Part shown: piece after piece, positions 16,475 to 24,347 of the stretch
Numbering within the stretch: the stretch's first letter is position 1
How the letters are laid out: every line of letters starts with the position of its first letter
Assembly (NCBI RefSeq): GCF_030817055.1
Contig: NZ_JAUSYV010000001.1
Coordinates: 140,001 to 204,000, forward strand
Direction of reading: 5' to 3'
DNA: 64,000 bases
Source: Bacillus sp. V2I10
Lineage (GTDB): Bacteria > Bacillota > Bacilli > Bacillales > Bacillaceae
Translations under genes and position numbers: made by a program
Notes under the pieces: generated by a model
Seen by the model: the letters and a program-made list of their open reading frames with translations, nothing else
Told to the model about the DNA's origin: nothing
Databases searched by the model: none

Positions 16475-18223
16475 TTACTTCTTTAATCGCTGAACCAGTT
16501 CATCATATTTAGGGCTGTTTAAAAAGTTATCTACTGAAAGATGTTCAGCCTGAGGAACTTTAGCCTTTGCTCGATCTGTTAAGTCTTTATGCGTAATAAT
16601 AATATCCGCATCACCCGGCAAATTATTAATTGCCGAGTTTGTCACTTGAATTTCAAGACCTGCTTTTTTGAATTTATTTTTCAATACAGAAGCTCCCATT
16701 GCACTTGATCCCATTCCGGCATCACATGCGAAGATGACCTTCTCTACATTTTCACTTGGTGTTTGTACTTCTTTTGATCCGGCAATATTAGGCTGCTTTG
16801 CTTCTTTCAGATCTCCAACCAGTTTTTCATAAACCGGGCTGTTTAAGAAATTGTCTACAGAAAGGTGGATTGCATTAGGCAATTTTTCTTTTGCACGGCT
16901 TGTTAAATCCTTATGGGTAATGACCACATCTGCATCACTTGGCAGCTGAGCAATTGCTGTGTTGGTTACATCAACATTAATCTCTGCTTTTTTCATTTTA
17001 TTCTTCAGAACAGATGCGCCCATTGCACTTGAACCCATACCTGCATCACATGCGAATACGACTTTTTGCACATTTTGATAATGGTTTGCTGCAGATGGTT
17101 TCTTTTCTGCTACAAGTGTGTCAGCAACACTGCTTTTCTTGCCTTTCATTTGCTGCATTTTCTCTGTTGCTGCTTCAATGCTCTCATCATCTGCTGATTT
17201 CGATGATTTTAAAATGACACTTGCTACTAAGAATGAAATGGCTGTAGCAACTACTACCCCTAAAATCACACCTGCAAAGTTTCCTCTAGGCGTCATCGCT
17301 AATAGAGCAAAAATGCTTCCTGGAGAAGGAGTTGCAACAAGTCCTGCATCAAACAGCATGAACGTCATCACACCGCTTGCTCCGCCTGCAATAGCCGCTA
17401 AGATTAACAACGGCTTCATCAAAATGTAAGGGAAGTAAATTTCGTGAATTCCCCCGAAGAAATGAATGATTGCTGCACCTGGTGAAGACTGTTTCGCATT
17501 CCCTTTTCCAAAAACCATATAGGCAAGCAGAATGCCAAGTCCTGGTCCAGGGTTCGATTCAATCAGGAATAAGATGGATTTGCCTGCTTTTGATGCCTGC
17601 TCAATGCCAATCGGGCTGAAAATTCCGTGGTTGATTGCGTTGTTTAAGAACAAAACTTTTGCCGGCTCTACAAAAACACTTGCAAGAGGCAGCAAACCTG
17701 CAGAGACAATTGCTTCTACTCCGCCGATAAGAATGTTCGTTAATCCCGATACTAGAGGGCCGATTGCTTTAAAAGCTACAATTGTTAAAATAGCCGCTGC
17801 AATACCTGCTGAAAAGTTATTGTAAAGCATTTCAAATCCAGATTTGACCTTATCCTTGAACATTTGGTCCACTTTCTTAATGAAATACCCGCCAAGAGGA
17901 CCCATAATCATGGCGCCCAGGAACATCGGGATTTCTGAACCTACGATAACCCCCATTGTTGCCGTTGCACCAACGACTCCTCCGCGCAGATCATACACCA
18001 TGCGTCCGCCGGTAAATCCAATCAGCAATGGCAGGAGATAGGTAATCATCGGTCCTACAAGCTCTGCCAATTCCTTATTTGGCCACCAGCCTGTTGGAAT
18101 AAATAAGGCTGTAATCAGCCCCCAAGCGATAAATGCTGCAATGTTCGGCATGATCATTCCGCTTAAGTGACTTCCAAAACGCTGAATTCGAACCTTTATA
18201 TCTGAATTGTTTTGATTTGACAT
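16475..18223 (-). CDS. mtlA: PTS mannitol transporter MtlA with duplicated EIIB domain (EIICBB)
   Basis: A 582-aa mannitol permease and kinase. The membrane EIIC domain covers residues about 1-340. After a linker come two EIIB domains: residues about 385-474 (Cys392 in VVFACDAGMGSSAMG) and 493-582 (Cys500 in VIFACDAGMGSSAMG). They are very similar and both keep the phosphorylatable Cys. The B. subtilis protein (about 478 aa) has one EIIB, so about 108 residues have been duplicated. GGGAGG precedes the ATG. A cre box and a candidate MtlR site lie upstream. Confidence 0.93.
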   Translation of the reverse strand: MSNQNNSDIKVRIQRFGSHLSGMIMPNIAAFIAWGLITALFIPTGWWPNKELAELVGPMITYLLPLLIGFTGGRMVYDLRGGVVGATATMGVIVGSEIPMFLGAMIMGPLGGYFIKKVDQMFKDKVKSGFEMLYNNFSAGIAAAILTIVAFKAIGPLVSGLTNILIGGVEAIVSAGLLPLASVFVEPAKVLFLNNAINHGIFSPIGIEQASKAGKSILFLIESNPGPGLGILLAYMVFGKGNAKQSSPGAAIIHFFGGIHEIYFPYILMKPLLILAAIAGGASGVMTFMLFDAGLVATPSPGSIFALLAMTPRGNFAGVILGVVVATAISFLVASVILKSSKSADDESIEAATEKMQQMKGKKSSVADTLVAEKKPSAANHYQNVQKVVFACDAGMGSSAMGASVLKNKMKKAEINVDVTNTAIAQLPSDADVVITHKDLTSRAKEKLPNAIHLSVDNFLNSPVYEKLVGDLKEAKQPNIAGSKEVQTPSENVEKVIFACDAGMGSSAMGASVLKNKFKKAGLEIQVTNSAINNLPGDADIIITHKDLTDRAKAKVPQAEHLSVDNFLNSPKYDELVQRLKK

Positions 18224-18245
18224 TTAGTTTACCTCCCTACTAAAT

Positions 18246-18259
18246 TGAAAGCGTTTAAA
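18246..18259. promoter_or_regulatory. cre site (CcpA) upstream of mtlA
   Basis: TGAAAGCGTTTAAA matches the CcpA consensus TGWAANCGNTNWCA at all but one position. It sits just upstream of the mtlA ribosome binding site, so glucose repression of the mannitol operon is expected. Confidence 0.75.
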
Positions 18260-18319
18260 CTTTATATGTCTATCTTACGACTCAATCCCTTCTTCCTACA
18301 ATTTAAAGAAAACCCAACT

Positions 18320-18341
18320 TTGTCATTCTCACTGTTGCCAA
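18320..18341. promoter_or_regulatory. Candidate MtlR operator
   Basis: Inverted half-sites TTGTCA-N10-TGCCAA lie about 100 bp upstream of mtlA. The published MtlR-type pattern has TTGNCA/TGNCAA half-sites but a spacer of about 8, so this is only a candidate. Confidence 0.35.
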
Positions 18342-18408
18342 CAATGAAATGACTGGAACTAACGGTCTCAGCCTTGTAAACTAAAAGAAAACATATCTGG
18401 AGGTATCC

Positions 18409-18906
18409 ATGAAGATCCGAATCCTGAATGGAAATGATGCAGACGCTTACCGTAAAATCCGGCTCGCAGGTTTAATAAACTGCCCTGAAGCATTTGGATC
18501 AAGCTACGAGGAAGAACAGCTTTATCCGATTGATCTTTACAAATCGAGACTTGAATCAGATACAGCCTATACGTTTGGAGCTTTTGAGAATAAGGAACTT
18601 GCCGGTGTTGTCACTCTAGTAAAAGAAACGAAGATCAAGCTTAAGCATAAAGCTTCGATTTTCGCGATGTATGTTTCTCCTGATTATCGCGGAAGGGGCA
18701 TTGGAAAAAAGCTGATGGCTGAAGCGGTAAAAAAAGCACAGGAGTTTGACGATACAGAGCAGCTTCAGTTATCTGTAGTGAGCACCAATCAGTCAGCAAA
18801 GCAGCTGTACACTTCATTTGGCTTCACCGTTTATGGTCATGAAAATAGAGCGCTAAAAGCTGATGGCATCTATTATGATGAGGATCATATGGTTTTATTT
18901 TTTTGA
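18409..18906 (+). CDS. GNAT family N-acetyltransferase
   Basis: A 165-aa acetyltransferase. The acetyl-CoA-binding motif A is clear (IFAMYVSPDYRGRGIGKKLM), followed by the motif B pattern (NQSAKQLYTSFGFTVYGHE). GGAGG precedes the ATG. It is monocistronic and divergent from the mannitol operon. The acceptor (protein N-terminus, polyamine or antibiotic) cannot be told. Confidence 0.85.
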   Translation: MKIRILNGNDADAYRKIRLAGLINCPEAFGSSYEEEQLYPIDLYKSRLESDTAYTFGAFENKELAGVVTLVKETKIKLKHKASIFAMYVSPDYRGRGIGKKLMAEAVKKAQEFDDTEQLQLSVVSTNQSAKQLYTSFGFTVYGHENRALKADGIYYDEDHMVLFF

Positions 18907-19093
18907 GCGGACTTGTTTTCGGATTTTTTTCAACCGATATTGGTATTTACCAACCGGTTTTCAGGAAATATCCGAAAGCTGAACAAAAGCGCAGGTTCCT
19001 TGGTCAGATCCGACAGGCAGAACGAATCCGACAGAAAAGTCCGGGTTTAACTTTTTGCCACAACCTTTAGACTTTTATAATTTCCTAAGTGAC

Positions 19094-19124
19094 AAAAAAA
19101 CCGGACCAGCAGGTCCGGTTTTTA
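19094..19124. terminator. Terminator at the end of the flavin-reductase gene
   Basis: Stem ACCGGACC/GGTCCGGT with A and T runs. It works for the minus-strand operon and possibly also for the plus-strand GNAT gene. Confidence 0.8.
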
Positions 19125-19730
19125 TTTTGGCCGTTCGATTGAAAATAGCTCTCCGACTCTTGCGTAATCATTTCCCGCAAGTCTGCTGACTGCGCCAAGT
19201 CCATCAGGATTGATTCTTCCTTTTTCATAGATGCTCTCTTCTACGTGAAACTGAACAATTTTCCCGATGATCAAATCACATCCAGGCGAATCGTTCCCGC
19301 CGAGCTCAATCACTCGTTCAAGCACACATTCCATGCGCACTTTGGCTTCCATTATTCCAGGCACAGCAATCCTGCTGCTCTTAATAGGCGTTAATTGCGC
19401 CAATTCAATCTCACTTTGATCAGGCTGAAGGTTCGCTGCCGTGATGTTTATCTTTTCAACGTTGTCATGATCAACGATATGCACAACAAATTCTTTCAGA
19501 CTGCTGATATTCCTGGCAGTATCCTTTTGATTTCCTCCGCTTCTTTGAACGGACACTGAAATCATCGGGGGATTGGCGGAAACGATGTTAAAGTAGCTGA
19601 ACGGCGCTCCGTTTAATGTTCCGTCTTCTGCAAGTGAAGTGACAAATGCAATCGGTCTTGGAATAATGCTTCCTGTTAAAAGCTTATAATTCTCCCTTTC
19701 CGTGTTAACAGCTGGATCAATGCTCAGCAT
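19122..19730 (-). CDS. Flavin reductase-like FMN-binding protein (YwrF-like)
   Basis: A 202-aa member of the flavin reductase/FMN-binding split-barrel family. The opening TGSIIPRPIAFVTSLAEDGTLN and GAPFSYFNIVSANPPMISVSV are family hallmarks. It starts right after the upstream dioxygenase gene (the stop TAA forms part of the AAGGAGG site), so it shares the MhqR-controlled promoter. It probably supplies reduced flavin or acts as an oxidoreductase on quinone or aromatic products. ATG 19730 is favoured over an ATG two codons earlier by spacing. Confidence 0.85.
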   Translation of the reverse strand: MLSIDPAVNTERENYKLLTGSIIPRPIAFVTSLAEDGTLNGAPFSYFNIVSANPPMISVSVQRSGGNQKDTARNISSLKEFVVHIVDHDNVEKINITAANLQPDQSEIELAQLTPIKSSRIAVPGIMEAKVRMECVLERVIELGGNDSPGCDLIIGKIVQFHVEESIYEKGRINPDGLGAVSRLAGNDYARVGELFSIERPK

Positions 19731-19742
19731 TGTCATTCCTCC

Positions 19743-20672
19743 TTAAAGCTCTCTAATCTCAAATGACGCAAGCACTTTTTCAATCTTTTCTCTTTGTGGC
19801 TCATACCTTTTCGGAAGCATCAGCTTTTCTCCCAGCGTCTCCTCATCATGAGCAAATCCTGGAGGATCTGTTGCAATTTCAAACAGGATTTCACCGTGTT
19901 CTCTGAAATAGATCGCATTGAAATATTGTCGGTCCTGTACTGGAGTGACTTGATATCCGCCGTTTGCAACATGCTTTTGCCACTGAAGCTGATCCTCATC
20001 ATTTTCTGCGCGGAACGCAATATGATGAACCGTTCCAACTCCCATTTGTCCGCGGCCAATTGGCGTCATTTTCAAATCAATCACATTTCCAATCTCTCCA
20101 GTTGAGCGAAAACGGATAAAATCTCCTTCTTGGCTGACTTTTTCAAACCCCATGATCGTCTCCAGCAGTTCTGCTGTTCTCTCAGGCTGAGCGGATAACA
20201 GAGTTGCCCCTCCAAATCCTTTTATTGCAACATCAGATGTGACTCCGCCAAACTCCCACGTGTTTGATTCTCCTTCTTCCCGTTCAACGATTTCGAGGTG
20301 CAGACCATGCGGATCATCAAAAACCACATACTCCTCACCGAACCGTTCCATTTTAGAAAATGGGACATCCATCTTTTCAAGTCTGGCTTCCCAAAAGCTC
20401 AATGCACCTTTTGGAACAACATATGATGTTACTCCAACCTGGCCATCTCCAACTTTCCCCTGATACGCATTAGGCCATGGGAAAAACGTAATAATCGTTC
20501 CCGGTTTTCCCGCTGCGTCTCCAAAGTAAAGATGATACGTACCAGGATCATCAAAATTGACTGTCTGCTTTACCAGTCTCAAGCCAAGAACCCCTGCATA
20601 AAAGTCCGCATTTTCCTGGGGATGACCAACGATTGCCGTGATATGGTGGATACCTGCTGTTTTTTTATTCAT
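19743..20672 (-). CDS. Ring-cleaving dioxygenase, glyoxalase superfamily (MhqO-like), second copy
   Basis: A 309-aa extradiol-type dioxygenase with two VOC modules. Metal-ligand candidates are His in AGIHHITAI, His in GTVHHIAFR and Glu in EILFEIATD. It is clearly paralogous to the protein at 9058-10035. It leads an operon with a flavin reductase-like gene. An MhqR-type operator and consensus promoter upstream indicate induction by quinones or catechols. Confidence 0.87.
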   Translation of the reverse strand: MNKKTAGIHHITAIVGHPQENADFYAGVLGLRLVKQTVNFDDPGTYHLYFGDAAGKPGTIITFFPWPNAYQGKVGDGQVGVTSYVVPKGALSFWEARLEKMDVPFSKMERFGEEYVVFDDPHGLHLEIVEREEGESNTWEFGGVTSDVAIKGFGGATLLSAQPERTAELLETIMGFEKVSQEGDFIRFRSTGEIGNVIDLKMTPIGRGQMGVGTVHHIAFRAENDEDQLQWQKHVANGGYQVTPVQDRQYFNAIYFREHGEILFEIATDPPGFAHDEETLGEKLMLPKRYEPQREKIEKVLASFEIREL

Positions 20673-20738
20673 AGAAAACCTCTCCTTTATAAATTGTATT
20701 TTCTCTCATTTTATCTATATAACACTTATTCTAATATT

Positions 20739-20756
20739 TATCTCGATTTCAAGATA
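20739..20756. promoter_or_regulatory. MhqR-type operator, second site
   Basis: TATCTCGATTTCAAGATA keeps both outer arms (TATCT/AGATA) of the MhqR box. It lies directly downstream of the -10 of the dioxygenase operon. Confidence 0.75.
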
Positions 20757-20785
20757 ATTTTAATTCATTTATTCTCGCATGTCAA
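20757..20785 (-). promoter_or_regulatory. Sigma-A promoter of second dioxygenase operon
   Basis: TTGACA (20785-20780), 17-bp spacer, TAAAAT (20762-20757), read on the minus strand. Confidence 0.8.
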
Positions 20786-20869
20786 CAAATTGCTCATTTT
20801 ACAAATATTAGTATTATTTTATTCACAATACTGTACGTCACACACTATTATGAAATTGGAGGTGTCATA

Positions 20870-21199
20870 ATGAATGAATTACTGAACTCGCTGACCACTG
20901 AACTAAGAAGAGGAACCCTTACACTTGCCGTCCTCAGCCAGCTGCAAGCACCTCAATACGGATATTCTCTCGTCCAGCTTCTTGAAAAAAACAACATAAC
21001 AATTGATCAAAGCACCCTCTACCCCTTACTCCGCAGACTGGAAAAACAAGAACTCCTAATAAGTGAATGGGAACTGACAGAGACTCGGCCAAGAAAGTAT
21101 TACAAATTGAGCGATTTTGGAAAAGAGGTGTACGAACAGCTTAAAGTGGAATGGCTTAGAACTTCTAATCAAATGAAAAAGCTTTTAGAGGAGGAATGA
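20870..21199 (+). CDS. PadR-family transcriptional regulator
   Basis: A 109-aa winged-helix regulator. ELRRGTLTLAVLSQLQAPQYGYSLVQLLE and the recognition region IDQSTLYPLLRRLEKQELLISEW are the PadR signature. A strong TTGGAGGTG site precedes the ATG. The next gene begins 4 bp after its stop and encodes a HAAS-type membrane protein, a common PadR partner, so it probably represses its own operon. Confidence 0.9.
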   Translation: MNELLNSLTTELRRGTLTLAVLSQLQAPQYGYSLVQLLEKNNITIDQSTLYPLLRRLEKQELLISEWELTETRPRKYYKLSDFGKEVYEQLKVEWLRTSNQMKKLLEEE

Positions 21200-21203
21200 T
21201 TCA

Positions 21204-22208
21204 GTGAATCTGATTCATCTTTATATTAATGAGGTCACACGAAGGCTTCCTGAAAAGGCTCAAGAGGATATTGCCCTTGAGCTGCGATCGAATATTGAAG
21301 ATATGCTTCCGGAGGACTATACCGAAGAAGATGTAAAAAAGGTACTGACTAAACTCGGAAACCCCGCTGAACTTGCACAAAAATACTCTGGTAAACCCCA
21401 TTATTTAATTGGGCCAGCTTTGTATAGTTCCTATCTGTATGTCATGAAAATATCCCTTGTTGCTGCATTGTGCATCACGTTTTTATCCAGGTTTTTTGAA
21501 GGAATCATCCAGCATCAGGGTGATATATCCATTTTTTCTCTCATGCTGACTATTTTCCTGGATATTCTTATCGGCTCCCTTCTGGTCAGCTTTCAAGTGT
21601 TTACATGGGTAACTCTTACTTACGCCTTTATGGAACGCGCTGTAACACTAAGTGATCATGTGAACACGAAATGGACACCTGACGATTTACTCGCTTTGAC
21701 CAACGCTCCTAAAAGAACCATTCCCAGGTCTGAATCCATTTTTGAATTATTTTTCACGGTGCTCTGGGCTTCCATCTTTTTGAATGCATCGAACCTGCTT
21801 GGCTGGTATACACAGCAGGGAACTGGTCTTGAAGACCTTAAGCTTGCTGCCCCTCTATTTCAGGCAGATGTTCTTAAAATGTATCTCCCCGGCATTGCTG
21901 TCATTTTTGCATTAGAAATGTTTATAGTCATTTACAAGCTTTATACAGGCAGATGGAACAAAGGGCTCGCCTGGATTCATGCTCTCAGCAATCTCCTTTT
22001 CAGCACCTTTTACTGTATCATGCTGCTGAATCCGGAGCTTTTCAACAATGATTTTATCAGCTTGACAATGAATTCCTTTGGAGTACAGCCTGAAAATCAT
22101 GATGAGGTTTGGTCTAACTGGCTTTTTGCGTCAGCTGCCATTGTCATTCTCTTTTCAATAGTGGATGCGGCAAAAGGATTCAGAAACAGCAGAAAGCATG
22201 TTCTTTAA
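21204..22208 (+). CDS. HAAS (DUF1700-like) signalling-domain membrane protein
   Basis: A 334-aa protein with a GTG start, AGAGGAGG upstream. The N-terminal 60 residues (YINEVTRRLPEKAQEDIALELRSNI..LTKLGNPAELAQKYSG) form the HAAS helical domain that is typically paired with PadR regulators. Several transmembrane helices follow (about residues 80-100, 110-150, 190-210, 235-255, 265-280, 305-322). A membrane stress-sensing or envelope role is usual, but no target is known. Confidence 0.82.
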   Translation: MNLIHLYINEVTRRLPEKAQEDIALELRSNIEDMLPEDYTEEDVKKVLTKLGNPAELAQKYSGKPHYLIGPALYSSYLYVMKISLVAALCITFLSRFFEGIIQHQGDISIFSLMLTIFLDILIGSLLVSFQVFTWVTLTYAFMERAVTLSDHVNTKWTPDDLLALTNAPKRTIPRSESIFELFFTVLWASIFLNASNLLGWYTQQGTGLEDLKLAAPLFQADVLKMYLPGIAVIFALEMFIVIYKLYTGRWNKGLAWIHALSNLLFSTFYCIMLLNPELFNNDFISLTMNSFGVQPENHDEVWSNWLFASAAIVILFSIVDAAKGFRNSRKHVL

Positions 22209-22213
22209 CAGTC

Positions 22214-22243
22214 AAAAGGTGTTTACCATTTGGTAAACACCTT
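22214..22243. terminator. Bidirectional terminator
   Basis: 13-bp stem AAGGTGTTTACCA/TGGTAAACACCTT between the convergent HAAS and GIY-YIG genes. Confidence 0.7.
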
Positions 22244-22246
22244 ATC

Positions 22247-22603
22247 TTATTGAAGCTTTTCTTTATTGTATCCCTTTTCACCATATGGTTTCAGCTCGTT
22301 AAGCCATTTTTCCTCAAGCTTTTTCAAAGCATGTTTCACATCAAAATAGCCTTCTTCTTTTCTTTTTAATACTTCCAGCACTTCTATTGAAAAAGCTTCT
22401 TTTCTAAAAGTACTCCATTCGTTTTGAAGAGTTTTGTTTGTGCTTGAGCCTGTTTCAAGTTCAAACTGCTTTCCATTCAATGTTTTTAAATTCATTGTGC
22501 TTCCGATAAAAAGTTTCCCGTTTTTGGTATTCTTTATTTGATAGATTCCCGCTTCGGGCTTCGATTCTTTATAAAGCTGCTTTAATTCTTTTATCCGATC
22601 CAT
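22247..22603 (-). CDS. GIY-YIG nuclease-fold protein
   Basis: A 118-aa protein. GIYQIKN followed by KLFIGSTMNLKTLNGKQFELETGS gives the two-strand GIY-(Y)IG core, with the second Tyr replaced by Phe and the Arg region modified. The C-terminal WLNELKPYGEKGYNKE is typical of this small family. ATG 22603 is chosen because AAAGGAG lies upstream. It follows two regulator-like genes on the same strand. Whether it is still a nuclease is unclear. Confidence 0.7.
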   Translation of the reverse strand: MDRIKELKQLYKESKPEAGIYQIKNTKNGKLFIGSTMNLKTLNGKQFELETGSSTNKTLQNEWSTFRKEAFSIEVLEVLKRKEEGYFDVKHALKKLEEKWLNELKPYGEKGYNKEKLQ

Positions 22604-22623
22604 TACTGAATCTCCTTTCCTAT

Positions 22624-22920
22624 TCAAAGTATTCTCCAATACTCGCTTCCATCTGCCTTGCGGGCAAGGAATCCATATTCAATTAAGTACCGTCTGAGCA
22701 GAACGTATTCATGATAAATGGATTCTAATAGTTGATTCACTTCTTTTTCGTCATATTTCCGTTTTCCTTCAAATCGGTCAGCAATTGCTTTTAGGACAAT
22801 CAGCTTTTGCTTTTCTTTAAGCGGAAATTTCTTAAGCTTTCCATGTGTCCCCTCAGGAAATAACTTTTTAAGCATTTCTGCTTCTTCCTCCTGAGTGACA
22901 TTGTAGCGGCTGTCAATCAT
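22624..22920 (-). CDS. DUF2087 domain protein
   Basis: A 98-aa protein matching DUF2087: MLKKLFPEGTHGKLKKFPLKEKQKLIVLKAI and the HEYVLLRRYLIEYGFLARKADGSEYWR ending. The domain is often found at the C-terminus of small regulators. Here its ATG overlaps the stop of the upstream HTH gene by 4 bp, suggesting a split version of that arrangement. Confidence 0.8.
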   Translation of the reverse strand: MIDSRYNVTQEEEAEMLKKLFPEGTHGKLKKFPLKEKQKLIVLKAIADRFEGKRKYDEKEVNQLLESIYHEYVLLRRYLIEYGFLARKADGSEYWRIL

Positions 22921-23378
22921 TCTGCTGCCTTGTGAGGAGCTATCAAAACCGGAGCATGCTGATCCTTTTCTCTTAAAAGCTCCATGATCGTCAGCATCAT
23001 TTTTGCCTGACGCTCTTTTTCCTTCAATACAAATCGATGGTTTCTGATTGTAGCTGAACTTCCGATCTCTAGCTCTTTTTGGATTTCGGCATCATTTTTT
23101 CCGGCATAAAAGAGCCGCAATAAACGATTTTGATGGTCCGTCAGTCCAGTAAGCTTTTTATCAAGTCCAATCAGATAATCAAAAACAGATCCATGTTCTT
23201 TTTCAATATGAACCTTCATCGCTTTTTCAGCATCATAGAACATGTCATCTTCAGGGTAAATAACGCCTTTTTCTGTTTTGTCTCCGCAAAGCAGACAAAT
23301 ATAGTGCTCCTGGTTTTGGATGAACCCCCGTTTCCATTCATCCAGAGAAGCACTCCAAAACAATTCGGATACATCCAT
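22917..23378 (-). CDS. HTH transcriptional regulator with Cys/His N-terminal region
   Basis: A 153-aa protein. The N-terminus has CLLCGDKTEKGVIY and HIEKEHGS, a C-x2-C..H..H pattern that could bind zinc. The middle (LTDHQNRLLRLFYAGKNDAEIQKELEIGSSATIRNHRFVLKEK) resembles a LuxR or sigma region 4 helix-turn-helix. It is coupled by ATGA to the DUF2087 gene. Target genes unknown; autoregulation is plausible. Confidence 0.65.
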   Translation of the reverse strand: MDVSELFWSASLDEWKRGFIQNQEHYICLLCGDKTEKGVIYPEDDMFYDAEKAMKVHIEKEHGSVFDYLIGLDKKLTGLTDHQNRLLRLFYAGKNDAEIQKELEIGSSATIRNHRFVLKEKERQAKMMLTIMELLREKDQHAPVLIAPHKAAE

Positions 23379-23455
23379 ATAACAAACACTTCCCTATTTT
23401 GTTTAATATATAATAAACATTTTATATTATCGTTTGTTTATTTTCAACCTAAAAC

Positions 23456-23484
23456 ACAAAAAAGGCACCGTATTCACGGTGCCT
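23456..23484 (-). terminator. Terminator of ohr gene
   Basis: Stem AGGCACCGT/ACGGTGCCT followed by T's on the minus strand. Confidence 0.75.
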
Positions 23485-23492
23485 CTCTCTTG

Positions 23493-23918
23493 TTAAACAA
23501 TCGCCTCAAGTGTAACCTCGATATTCCCTCTGGTTGCTTTAGAATATGGACAAAACTCATGAGCCTTGTGAACAAGGTCTTCTAATTGAGCTTTTTCAAT
23601 GCCTTTCCCTTTTACATCAAGCTTTACGGCTAATTTAAAGCCGCCATCAGCCTCATCTTTTAAAAAGCTTACATTAGCCGTAACCTCAGATTCAAATTTC
23701 ACTTTTTCTTTTCTGGCCATATGCTGCAGGGCTCCATCGAAACATGCGGCATATCCCGCTGCGAATAGCTGTTCCGGATTTGTAGCTTCTGGCATTCTTT
23801 CAGCTCTAGGTGAACCCGGCATGGCAATATCCATGTTGATTACGTCATTTGATGAGTGTACTTTACCTTCTCTTCCGCCTACTGCTGTAACTGAGGTAGT
23901 GAATAATGGTTCTGACAT
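23493..23918 (-). CDS. Organic hydroperoxide resistance protein (Ohr/OsmC family)
   Basis: A 141-aa thiol peroxidase that reduces organic hydroperoxides. The two catalytic cysteines are visible in GYAACFDGAL and EFCPYSKATRGN, together with NPEQLFAAGYAACF. Length is normal for OhrA/OhrB. No OhrR gene is adjacent and no OhrR box was recognised, so whether this is the OhrR-controlled or the stress-sigma-controlled paralogue is undecided. Confidence 0.92.
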   Translation of the reverse strand: MSEPLFTTSVTAVGGREGKVHSSNDVINMDIAMPGSPRAERMPEATNPEQLFAAGYAACFDGALQHMARKEKVKFESEVTANVSFLKDEADGGFKLAVKLDVKGKGIEKAQLEDLVHKAHEFCPYSKATRGNIEVTLEAIV

Positions 23919-24347
23919 TTTTCATCTTCCTTTCCAGAAAATTCGTGAGCTGTTATTTATATACCCTTTTTTATGAATGTTATTCTTTTAAACTATTTCA
24001 ATCTGCAGAAAAAAATCCTTATTTTCAATGATTTTTTTAAAACTTTCATCCTTTCCCTGAAATAAAATAAATAATTTTTGCAGAAACTAAATTATCAAAA
24101 ATAAATAAGCTGTGAAATAGGACCGCTATTGACATCGGAGCGGTTGCAGCAGTCTTTTATTTGTTGAAGTGTAAGGGTTTTCCCGTTTGTTTCTGCTGCC
24201 CATATCGTTTGCAATCAAAAGTTGAACTTCTTTATACTTAAAAAGTTATTGTTTTTTGCAAGAAGTAAAGCAAGTCTCCGGAGATTGCGGAAAACAAAAG
24301 GATTTCTCATTATATTTAAATAAAATAAGCAGTTTTGAGGTGTATGG
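23919..24347. other. Intergenic region between ohr and opuA (divergent)
   Basis: About 430 AT-rich bases. A weak promoter candidate for opuAA is TTGCGG (24285-24290) with an ATTATA-like -10 at 24309-24314. No gene and no riboswitch were seen. Confidence 0.4.

Noticed and set aside
23925..23990. Possible sigma-B promoter for the ohr gene (GTTTAA and GGGTAT words)
   Set aside because: The two boxes are about 21 bp apart, well outside the 12-15 bp needed.
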